From assembly GCF_900239345.1 (NCBI RefSeq), contig NZ_OESZ01000023.1, positions 240,165-304,164 of the forward strand: DNA of 64,000 bases, read 5' to 3'. A program made the position numbers and the translations under genes. Source of the stretch: Tenacibaculum dicentrarchi. GTDB lineage: Bacteria; Bacteroidota; Bacteroidia; Flavobacteriales; Flavobacteriaceae. Below the pieces are notes generated by a model that saw only the letters and a program-made list of their open reading frames with translations, was not told the origin of the DNA and did no database searches. Positions 27,301-34,529 of the stretch are shown piece by piece; position 1 is the first letter of the stretch, and every line of letters begins with the position of its first letter.

Positions 27301-27463
27301 AAATGAAAATAGAGGGTTTACGGATCCAGAATATAATTCTGCAAGTGGTTCTGATACAACTAATAAAGCTGGTGATAGTTTTAATAATGCAGGTGGAGCT
27401 TCAAGGTATGACTTATTACCTCCAACAAGGTATTATGGTCTTAGTGTTAACTTATCATTATAA
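24350..27463 (+). CDS. SusC/RagA-family TonB-linked outer-membrane transporter
   Basis: A 1037-residue outer-membrane barrel that imports large nutrients with TonB energy. The signal peptide (residues 1-18, ending QFTFAQ) is followed by a carboxypeptidase-regulatory-like domain ([25 protein letters not shown] to about 100), a TonB-box region with [13 protein letters not shown], and the plug with the SusC signature GALSxx-like block [10 protein letters not shown] and [32 protein letters not shown]. The rest is the 22-strand barrel, ending in an aromatic-rich [10 protein letters not shown]. The partner SusD is 9 bases downstream. No glycosidase or protease follows, so the substrate class cannot be deduced; the operon ends in accessory lipoproteins. 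Confidence 0.95.
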   Translation: [1037 protein letters not shown]

Positions 27464-27472
27464 AATTAAATT

Positions 27473-28981
27473 ATGAAATTATTTAGAAATATATTATTAG
27501 GAACTGCCGTTGTAGCATTTGGCGCATGTTCTGATTACTTGGATGTAAATAAGGATTTAAACAATCCTACTGAAGTAACAAAAGGAATTCAATTACCTGC
27601 TGCTTTACTTGATTCTTATTCAGGAAAAGTAGTAAATGGTAACATTTACGGAAACGTTTTAATGAATAGTTGGTCTGGAAATATTCTTAATTTTACGGGT
27701 GCTTATGCCCCTTGGACTAAACTAGATATTAAAACTAGTGATGTTTCTTGGCTATGGAACTCTATGTATTTAGGGATTGCTGAATTAGATAATATTATTC
27801 AAACAAGTACGCCTGGTACTGATGATTATTATAAGGCGATTGCGTTGATTAATAAATCTTTTTACATGCAAACAGTTGTTGATTTATGGGGTAATGTTCC
27901 TTATTCTGAAGCTTTTAAAGGAGGTGAAAATTTAGCACCTGCTTATGATGATCAAAAAGAGATTTATCGTGAATTAGTAGCTAACATAAACCAAGCTGTA
28001 GCATTAATTAACAATGCTGACGCTACTATGGTATCGGAAGTTAAAGCCGAAGATGTTATTTATCAAGGAGATATGACCAAATGGCTTAAATTAGCAAACA
28101 CGGTTAAATTACGTCTTTTAGTAAGACAGTCTGATTTAACAGATGCGGAAACAGTAGCTTATATCAATAAAGAAAAGGCTTCTTTAACTCAAAATGGTGG
28201 TTTAATCAGTGTAGGTGAAACGGTAACGATAAATCCAGCATTTGATAAAACAAATGAAAATAAAAATAGTCCATTTTTCAATCGTTTTCATGATTCTGAA
28301 GGGAAAACAAACAGTTGGTATGCACAATCATCTGCTGCTGAACATGCTATTAAATTCTTAAAAGGAGATTTAACTGGTGTTGCCGATCCTCGATTAAAAA
28401 CACTTTATAAAAGTATTGGTGATGATAAATACGAAGGTATTAAGCAAGGAGCTTTAAAAGAAGAATCTCCTAAAAAAGTATCTAGTATTGGAGAGATTCC
28501 TTTTAAAGGAGGTGCTGAAGGTGATGGTATTCTAATTAGTTCTGCACAATCATTATTCTTACAATCAGAAGCTGTTTTAAAAGGATTAATTCCTGGTGAT
28601 GCAAAGGCATTATTTGAAAGTGGTATTAGAGAATCTTTAGCTTATCATGGTGTTAGTGCTGAAGATGCAAATGCGTATATGACTTCATCTAGTAATGCTA
28701 ATAAAATTGGTTGGAATGGTTCTACAAATAAAGTAGAAGCAATTATGACTCAAAAATGGATTGCTTTAAATAGTATTAATGCTATTGAATCTTTTATTGA
28801 GTATAACCGTACAGGATATCCTGTTACTCCGATGCCTTTAAGAGCAACGAATAGTAAAAAACCAAATCGTTTTCCTTATCCTGATTCAGAGTATTCTGGT
28901 AACACCGCTAACGCAACTGCTCAAGGAATATCTCAAAGCAATATTTTTACTGAAACGATATTCTGGGATACTACAAAATAA
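27473..28981 (+). CDS. SusD/RagB-family nutrient-binding outer-membrane lipoprotein
   Basis: The surface lid protein that binds substrate over the SusC barrel. Residues 1-18 are a lipoprotein signal with lipobox FGAC and acylated Cys19. The sequence then shows the SusD-like (SusD_2 type) pattern: DYLDVNKDLNNPTEVTKGIQLPAALL, a helical TPR core with YFMQTVVDLWGNVPYSEAF, and WIALNSINAIESFIEYNRTGYP near the end, where the conserved tryptophan-rich C-terminal region lies. Length (502) is normal. It follows susC after 9 bases and is followed by two lipoproteins, all on one transcript. Confidence 0.93.
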   Translation: MKLFRNILLGTAVVAFGACSDYLDVNKDLNNPTEVTKGIQLPAALLDSYSGKVVNGNIYGNVLMNSWSGNILNFTGAYAPWTKLDIKTSDVSWLWNSMYLGIAELDNIIQTSTPGTDDYYKAIALINKSFYMQTVVDLWGNVPYSEAFKGGENLAPAYDDQKEIYRELVANINQAVALINNADATMVSEVKAEDVIYQGDMTKWLKLANTVKLRLLVRQSDLTDAETVAYINKEKASLTQNGGLISVGETVTINPAFDKTNENKNSPFFNRFHDSEGKTNSWYAQSSAAEHAIKFLKGDLTGVADPRLKTLYKSIGDDKYEGIKQGALKEESPKKVSSIGEIPFKGGAEGDGILISSAQSLFLQSEAVLKGLIPGDAKALFESGIRESLAYHGVSAEDANAYMTSSSNANKIGWNGSTNKVEAIMTQKWIALNSINAIESFIEYNRTGYPVTPMPLRATNSKKPNRFPYPDSEYSGNTANATAQGISQSNIFTETIFWDTTK

Positions 28982-29000
28982 TTTAAAAAATTAGAAAAAA

Positions 29001-29867
29001 ATGAAAACATTTAAAATAACAATATTTTTTATAGTAGCAATACTTGCTTTTTCTGCATGTCAAGAAGATCAAGATTTTACTACTGTAGATAAAAATGGAC
29101 CATCTATTGTTGGATTTCAAGAATCAAGCAAAACGATTTCTCATTTTGAAGATAAAGGAGCTGTTATATCAAAAATTCCTGTGGCTTATTTAGGCGGAGG
29201 AGATGGTCAATTCTTAAAGAAAGATGTAGATTTAACAATTGCTGTTATTGCTGATAAATCATCAGCAAAAGAGGGAACAGAATTCTCTTTAGCAACAAAA
29301 AAAGTAACGCTTAAAGCAGGTGCTGAATTTGTTGAATTACCTTTAACAGTAAATACAGGTTCTTTAGATTTATCGAAACCTTCAAACGTTGTATTACAAA
29401 TTAGCTCTAGCGACCCTCAAACAGTGGTAGCTGCTAAAAACGGACAAGTTTCAATAACTTTCGTTGGATGTAAAGCAAATGTTGAAGATTTTACTTATGA
29501 TAATAAAATGGTAGGTGCTGAATATGACGGAACTCCAACATTGAGAGATTACCCAGCTGAACCGATTATTTTACATGATGGAACTCCTAACTTATACAGA
29601 ACAGCGACAACTTTTAGATGGGGTGTCGGTAGTTTAACTCCTACTGCAAAGTACGATGGTTTTATATTTGAAGTTATCTGTGGAGATGTATTTATCAAAA
29701 AACAAAGTTTGGGAGCTGTTTATTCTAACCAAGTAGAATCTTTAGATGGTGATGAATCAACACCTGCAGGTAAAGTTGATGCGGATGGAAATATTACTAT
29801 CGAATACAGAGTTATTGTTTCTGATGGAAGATTTCGTAAGGTAAAAAGTACATATACTAAAAACTAA
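29001..29867 (+). CDS. Accessory outer-membrane lipoprotein of the SusCD operon
   Basis: A 288-residue lipoprotein with lipobox FSAC (acylated Cys20). Residues about 30-155 form a beta-sandwich with SSAKEGTEFSLATKKVTLKAGAEFVELPLTV, the pattern of DUF4843/DUF1735 or Calx-beta-like domains that occur in SusE/SusF-type surface lipoproteins. The remaining part (VEDFTYDNKMVGAEYDGTPT onward) ends with an immunoglobulin-like strand pattern. It probably sits on the cell surface and helps bind the substrate of the SusCD pair. No enzymatic residues are evident. It starts 19 bases after susD. Confidence 0.8.
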   Translation: MKTFKITIFFIVAILAFSACQEDQDFTTVDKNGPSIVGFQESSKTISHFEDKGAVISKIPVAYLGGGDGQFLKKDVDLTIAVIADKSSAKEGTEFSLATKKVTLKAGAEFVELPLTVNTGSLDLSKPSNVVLQISSSDPQTVVAAKNGQVSITFVGCKANVEDFTYDNKMVGAEYDGTPTLRDYPAEPIILHDGTPNLYRTATTFRWGVGSLTPTAKYDGFIFEVICGDVFIKKQSLGAVYSNQVESLDGDESTPAGKVDADGNITIEYRVIVSDGRFRKVKSTYTKN

Positions 29868-29876
29868 ATTAAAATA

Positions 29877-30836
29877 ATGATGAAACATATTTTATATAAA
29901 ACAGCTTCGCTTGTATTTCTTGGGTTAGCGATGGCATCATGTGAACCAGAATTCACAGAAACAGGAATGTTAACTACCGAGGATAAAAGACCTGTTGCTA
30001 CTGCTTCTGTTTCTTCTTTACAAATAAAAGAAGGAAAATCAGGTAGTGTTAAATTTACACTTGATAAAGCAATTGGTGAACCTTCAATATTATTAGTTTC
30101 TGTTGTAGGTGCTGAAAATGATGAAGAAAATAATCAAGTTTTAAACGGTTTTACGTTTAATAGTATTGATAACGAAGGAGAATCAACTGCTCTTGAAGCA
30201 TCAAGTTCACTTGAGTTTGGTAGAGGTTTTGAATTAAAGATTCCTGCTTATACAACACAAGTAGAGCTTAGTATTGAAACATCAGTAGAAACGAACACAA
30301 CAACGGATCAAAAGTTTGTCGTGCGTATTGAAGACCATACTTATAATTATGTAAAAACGAATAAAAATGGAAGTCCTATTTTTATTCCAGTTACTATTAA
30401 AGATACTCCTTCTTTAGATTTAACTTTAGATTTCAATACTTCAGGACCTAACGGAGCTGATCTATGTGAATCAGGAGTTAAATTTCAGTTCTATTTAGTA
30501 GATACTGAAGGTAACTATACTGATCCTGTAAAAGGAGACTGTACAAGTGAGATGAAACTTAATATCAATACGATTAAAAGTGGTACGTATACAATTGAAG
30601 GTTATTTAAGTGATTATGGAGATTTTCCTAAAACAGATACTGACCCTGTTGTTAATTTAACAATTCCATTTCATATTGCTACAGCAAATAAATCTAAATC
30701 AGTAGATTTAACATTCAATACAGCAAATGATGCTTGGGGTCAAATTGTAGATGCAGGAACTGTAACTGTAAATAATAATGCTACTTATATAGTAAAAGAT
30801 GCTAATGGTAATATTTTAGTAGATACTACTAAATAA
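29877..30836 (+). CDS. Accessory surface lipoprotein of the SusCD operon
   Basis: A 319-residue lipoprotein with signal MMKHILYKTASLVFLGLAM and lipobox MASC (Cys22; the ATG one codon later may be the real start). An N-terminal beta-sandwich (about 45-180) carries KEGKSGSVKFTLDKAIGEP and ELKIPAYTTQVELSIETSVE, a Calx-beta-like pattern also present in the previous gene. The C-terminal half is a second beta domain (SLDLTLDFNTSGPNGADLC onward). It is the last gene of the susC-susD operon, starting 9 bases after its neighbour, and ends at the terminator at 30859-30892. A role in substrate capture is inferred from position. Confidence 0.78.
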   Translation: MMKHILYKTASLVFLGLAMASCEPEFTETGMLTTEDKRPVATASVSSLQIKEGKSGSVKFTLDKAIGEPSILLVSVVGAENDEENNQVLNGFTFNSIDNEGESTALEASSSLEFGRGFELKIPAYTTQVELSIETSVETNTTTDQKFVVRIEDHTYNYVKTNKNGSPIFIPVTIKDTPSLDLTLDFNTSGPNGADLCESGVKFQFYLVDTEGNYTDPVKGDCTSEMKLNINTIKSGTYTIEGYLSDYGDFPKTDTDPVVNLTIPFHIATANKSKSVDLTFNTANDAWGQIVDAGTVTVNNNATYIVKDANGNILVDTTK

Positions 30837-30858
30837 TATATTTAGTTTTAAATAATTT

Positions 30859-30892
30859 TAAAAGCAGAGAATTTATTTCTCTGCTTTTTTTA
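30859..30892 (+). terminator. Terminator of the SusCD operon
   Basis: AAAAGCAGAGAA pairs with TTCTCTGCTTTT around an ATTTAT-like loop and is followed by a T-run. Confidence 0.88.
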
Positions 30893-30962
30893 TGATTAAT
30901 AATTAAAACACCCTACTCCTTTTTTTTATTTTCAAATACCTACTACAAAACATATCTTTACA

Positions 30963-30970
30963 TATCTTTG
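30963..30970 (+). promoter_or_regulatory. -7 promoter box of mvaD
   Basis: TATCTTTG fits TAnnTTTG and lies 18 bases before the TTG start at 30989, so the leader is short. Confidence 0.5.
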
Positions 30971-30988
30971 TTGTAAACAGTAACAAAA

Positions 30989-32083
30989 TTGAATACAGCA
31001 GATTTTATTTCAAAAAAAGTAACAGAAACAATTCAAAAAGCCACTTACACTTGGCAAACACCTAGTAATATTGCTTTGGTAAAATATTGGGGGAAAAGCA
31101 AACCGCAAATCCCTAAAAATGCTTCTATAAGCTTTACACTGAATAATTGCCATACAATAACAAGCATTCAATTTGAAAAAATAGCAGAAACATCAAAAAG
31201 TAATAAAGCAATTTTTGAATTATTTTTTGAAGGAAAAAAGAAAGATGACTTTAAACCTAAAATTGCTGAATTCTTTGAAAGAATTGAACAATACTGCCCG
31301 TACATCTTAGACTATAAAATGATTATTTCTTCTGAAAACTCCTTTCCTCATAGTAGTGGAATTGCATCATCAGCAAGTGGAATGTCGGCAATTGCCATGT
31401 GTTTATTAAATTTAGAAAAAGATTTAAATCCTAGTTTAACTGCCGATTTTATCCATAAAAAAGCCTCTTTTTTAGCTCGTTTAGGTTCTGGAAGCGCTAG
31501 CAGAAGTATCCAAGGAAAATTAGTCGTTTGGGGAAAACATCCTCAAATTGAAGGAAGTTCTGATTTATTTGCCGTTAAATTTCCGTATAAAATACATCCG
31601 ATTTTTGAAAATTATTGTGATACGATTTTATTAGTCGATAAAGGCGAAAAACAAGTTTCTTCCACAGTCGGACACAATTTAATGCACAAGCATCCGTACG
31701 CCGAACAGCGTTTTATTCAAGCAAATGAAAACCTGTCAAAATTGTCTGAAATTCTTCAAAATGGAAAAATCGACGAATTTATTACTTTGGTAGAAAGCGA
31801 GGCATTAACCCTGCATGCAATGATGCTTACTAGCAATCCGTATTTTATATTGATGAAACCAAATACACTAGAAGTTATCAATAAAATTTGGGAATATAGA
31901 ACCGAAAATAATAGCAATATTTGTTTTACTTTAGATGCTGGTGCAAATGTTCATGTATTGTATCCTGAAAATGAAAAAACAGAAATAGAATTATTTATTA
32001 AAAATAATTTAGCCGATTATTGTCAAAAAAATCAGTATATTAAAGATTATGTAGGTTTTGGAGCGAAAGAGCTAGAATCTTAA
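30989..32083 (+). CDS. mvaD: Diphosphomevalonate decarboxylase
   Basis: Converts mevalonate diphosphate to isopentenyl diphosphate with ATP. The 364-residue GHMP-fold protein starts at TTG (residue 1 read as Met) shortly after a -7 box. Motifs include WQTPSNIALVKYWGKSKPQIPKNASIS near the N-terminus, the phosphate loop SSENSFPHSSGIASSASGMSAIA near residues 110-132, and the family-specific GSGSASRSIQGKLVVWG block. FTLDAGANVHVLYPE near 312-326 matches the decarboxylase C-terminal motif. A hairpin repeat follows the gene. It completes the lower mevalonate pathway together with the kinases at 19796 and 32636. Confidence 0.95.
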   Translation: MNTADFISKKVTETIQKATYTWQTPSNIALVKYWGKSKPQIPKNASISFTLNNCHTITSIQFEKIAETSKSNKAIFELFFEGKKKDDFKPKIAEFFERIEQYCPYILDYKMIISSENSFPHSSGIASSASGMSAIAMCLLNLEKDLNPSLTADFIHKKASFLARLGSGSASRSIQGKLVVWGKHPQIEGSSDLFAVKFPYKIHPIFENYCDTILLVDKGEKQVSSTVGHNLMHKHPYAEQRFIQANENLSKLSEILQNGKIDEFITLVESEALTLHAMMLTSNPYFILMKPNTLEVINKIWEYRTENNSNICFTLDAGANVHVLYPENEKTEIELFIKNNLADYCQKNQYIKDYVGFGAKELES

Positions 32084-32118
32084 ATCTTATATAAAAAATT
32101 ATAAAAAGACCAAATTAT

Positions 32119-32203
32119 CGTCAAACTGAATTTATTTCAGCATCGCATAAGCTTGGCAAATTAACATGGAAAACTGAAATAAATTCAGTTTGACAGATTC
32201 GAT
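32119..32203 (+). repeat. Hairpin repeat B, copy 2
   Basis: Perfect 21-bp arms at 32120-32140 and 32174-32194 enclose a 33-base loop starting CATCGCATAA, and GATTCGATTTTTT follows. The same layout occurs at 7728-7820. It lies just after mvaD and before a short T-run, so it could also end the mvaD transcript. Confidence 0.82.
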
Positions 32204-32261
32204 TTTTTGCTTTTTGCTATAATTTTTTTAGATGAATTAAATAAATTTATATTTTCAAAAC

Positions 32262-32585
32262 ATGAAAACCTCAACAGTAATAATCTTGTTATTTTTGAGC
32301 TTATTAAGCACTACTGTTACCGCTCAAAAAATAACTTGGCTCGATAAAAACAAACAAAAAACCATTAAAAAAAATCATGAATATTACAGTGTTCAAGAAT
32401 TTAAAGGTACACTAAAAACATTTTATAAAACAGGTGAACTCTTAGAGCAAGGAAAATATAACAATAATCAAAAACAAGGTGTTTGGAAAACCTTTTACAA
32501 AAATGGCAAAATAAAAACCAAAGGAAAATACCGAAACAACAAAAAAATAGGAGTTTGGAAAACTTTTTACAAAAATGTGTACTAG
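32262..32585 (+). CDS. Secreted MORN-repeat-variant protein, short
   Basis: A 107-residue protein with signal peptide (about residues 1-22, ending TVTAQ) and two tandem MORN-variant repeats: TFYKTGELLEQGKYNNNQKQGVWK and TFYKNGKIKTKGKYRNNKKIGVWK. It then starts a third unit, TFYKN, and stops at once. Related proteins of the YwqK type have more repeats, so this copy may be truncated. The stop overlaps the -33 region of the mevalonate kinase promoter. Function is unknown; it separates mvaD from the mevalonate kinase. Confidence 0.7.
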   Translation: MKTSTVIILLFLSLLSTTVTAQKITWLDKNKQKTIKKNHEYYSVQEFKGTLKTFYKTGELLEQGKYNNNQKQGVWKTFYKNGKIKTKGKYRNNKKIGVWKTFYKNVY

Positions 32586-32616
32586 TTTGTATAATAGTAC
32601 TTTTATCGTACTTTTG
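32586..32616 (+). promoter_or_regulatory. Promoter of mevalonate kinase
   Basis: TTTG (32586-32589), 19 bases, TACTTTTG (32609-32616): an exact TTTG-N19-TAnnTTTG promoter 20 bases before the kinase ATG. It shows that the kinase cluster is transcribed separately from the MORN gene. Confidence 0.8.
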
Positions 32617-32635
32617 CTAAGTTATTAAATCAGTT

Positions 32636-33562
32636 ATGAAAGGACCTTTATTTTACGCAAAAATATTATTATTCGGAGAGTATGGAATTATAAAAGACTC
32701 TAAAGGCTTGGCAATTCCATTCAATTCATACAAAGGTGTTTTAAAATCAGCAAGCACATTAACTGGTGAAGCTAAAAAATCGAACACAAATTTAAATAAG
32801 TTTTATAACTATTTGCAAAATTTAAATTCAGAAATAGTTTCTTTTGATTTAGTTTCATTTAAAAATGATATTGATAAAGGGATGTATTTTGATTCATCAA
32901 TACCTCAAGGATATGGTGTTGGAAGCTCAGGAGCATTAGTTGCTTCAATATATGATAAATATGCTGATAACAAAATTACTGTTTTAGAAAACCTAACACG
33001 TGATAAACTGTTAGTTTTAAAGCAAACTTTCTCATTAATGGAATCTTTTTTCCATGGAAAAAGCTCTGGATTAGACCCTTTAAACTCTTATTTAAGCTTA
33101 CCTATTTTAATCAATTCAACAGAAAATATTGAACCAGCAGGTATTCCTTCTCAAAAACAAGGAAAAGGTGCTGTATTTTTATTAGATTCTGAACAAGCAG
33201 GTGAAACTGAACCAATGGTAAACATCTTTATGAATAAGATGAAAAACGAAGGTTTTAGAAAAATGTTAAGTGAAGAGTTTTCATTACATACCGATGCTTG
33301 TATTGATGATTTTTTACAAGGAAACGTAAAATCGTTATTTGGTAACGTAAAAAAATTATCAAAAGTTGTTTTAACAAACTTCAAACCTATGATTCCTTCT
33401 GCTTTTCATAAAGTTTGGGAAAAAGGTATTCAAACTAATGATTACTACTTAAAACTTTGTGGTTCTGGAGGTGGTGGTTACATTTTAGGATTTACTGAAG
33501 ATTACGAAAAAGCAAAAACAAGCTTAAAAAATTATAAATTAGAATTAGTGTATCGATTTTAA
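32636..33562 (+). CDS. mvk: Mevalonate kinase-type GHMP kinase
   Basis: Phosphorylates mevalonate to 5-phosphomevalonate. The 308-residue protein has the N-terminal KILLFGEYGIIKDSKGLAIPF pattern (residues 9-29), the phosphate loop PQGYGVGSSGA (90-100), the catalytic-aspartate segment HGKSSGLDPLNSYL near 138-152, and the C-terminal glycine-rich LCGSGGGGYILGF. The HGKSSGLDP segment is characteristic of mevalonate kinases. It has its own promoter at 32586-32616 and precedes the UbiA-family gene by 11 bases, forming an isoprenoid operon. A phosphomevalonate role cannot be excluded by sequence alone. Confidence 0.88.
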   Translation: MKGPLFYAKILLFGEYGIIKDSKGLAIPFNSYKGVLKSASTLTGEAKKSNTNLNKFYNYLQNLNSEIVSFDLVSFKNDIDKGMYFDSSIPQGYGVGSSGALVASIYDKYADNKITVLENLTRDKLLVLKQTFSLMESFFHGKSSGLDPLNSYLSLPILINSTENIEPAGIPSQKQGKGAVFLLDSEQAGETEPMVNIFMNKMKNEGFRKMLSEEFSLHTDACIDDFLQGNVKSLFGNVKKLSKVVLTNFKPMIPSAFHKVWEKGIQTNDYYLKLCGSGGGGYILGFTEDYEKAKTSLKNYKLELVYRF

Positions 33563-33573
33563 GTAATGCTAAT

Positions 33574-34491
33574 ATGAGCACTTTTAATGTAAATACATTT
33601 TTAAAAAAATTATTCAGCCTATTATCAGTTATTAGAGGCTACAATATTTTAGTATTAATAGCAGCCCAATATTTGGCTGCTATTTTTATTTTTTCTGATC
33701 AAAAATCAGTAAAACCAGTACTTTTCGATTGGCATTTATTATATTTAGTTATTGCCACAATATGTGTGGTTGCATCAGGCTATATTATCAATAATTTTTA
33801 TGATAAAGATGCTGATAAAATAAATCGTCCTATAAAATCGGGCTTAGATTCTTATGTAAAGCAAGAAACTAAATTATTACTATACTTTTCATTAAATTTT
33901 ATAGGCTTTTGCTTCGGAGGGTTGGTATCTTGGAGAGCAGCGTTATTTTTTGCTGTTTATATCTTCGGAATTTGGTTTTATTCTCATAAACTAAAAAAAC
34001 ACCCATTTATAGGCTTAATAAGCGTTACCATTTTAACAATACTTCCTTTTTTCGTCATTTTTGTACATTATAAAAACTTTTCTAAAGTAATTTTTGTACA
34101 TGCTATTTTTCTATTTCTAATTATATTGATTAGAGAATTGATTAAAAACTTAGAAAATATAAAAGGTGCTTTCATTAATAATTACAATACATTTCCTGTT
34201 AAGTATGGCGAAAAAAACACTAAAAAATTAATCATTTTATTAATGATTTTAACATTAGTTCCAATAGGGATTTTATTTAATTATCCAGCAATTGAATACA
34301 TGAAATATTACTTTTATTTAGCTGCTATTGTTTTAGTTTTTACTGGTTTTTATACTTGGAAAGCTACAAAAACAAATCAATATAGAATTTTACATAACAC
34401 CTTAAAAATATTGCTATTAATAGGTGTTTTTAGTTTGCTTTTTATAGATAAATCTTTAATTTTAGATAAAGTAGTTATTGCTTTAGATTAA
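33574..34491 (+). CDS. UbiA-family prenyltransferase, geranylgeranylglycerol-phosphate geranylgeranyltransferase-like
   Basis: A 305-residue integral membrane prenyltransferase with about eight helices. The first aspartate-rich motif, NNFYDKDAD at 73-81, fits NxxxDxxxD and is followed by KINRPIKSG; the second region is represented by LIRELIKNLENIKGAFINNYNTFPVKYG. Archaeal homologues add a geranylgeranyl chain to geranylgeranylglycerol phosphate in ether-lipid synthesis, and flavobacterial members are commonly named after this. The bacterial substrate is not shown by sequence; a menaquinone-like or unusual lipid acceptor is also possible. It lies directly after mevalonate kinase, consistent with using its product. 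Confidence 0.85.
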   Translation: MSTFNVNTFLKKLFSLLSVIRGYNILVLIAAQYLAAIFIFSDQKSVKPVLFDWHLLYLVIATICVVASGYIINNFYDKDADKINRPIKSGLDSYVKQETKLLLYFSLNFIGFCFGGLVSWRAALFFAVYIFGIWFYSHKLKKHPFIGLISVTILTILPFFVIFVHYKNFSKVIFVHAIFLFLIILIRELIKNLENIKGAFINNYNTFPVKYGEKNTKKLIILLMILTLVPIGILFNYPAIEYMKYYFYLAAIVLVFTGFYTWKATKTNQYRILHNTLKILLLIGVFSLLFIDKSLILDKVVIALD

Positions 34492-34529
34492 AATTACTGT
34501 ACCTTTACACTCTTTTTTAAAACACAATT

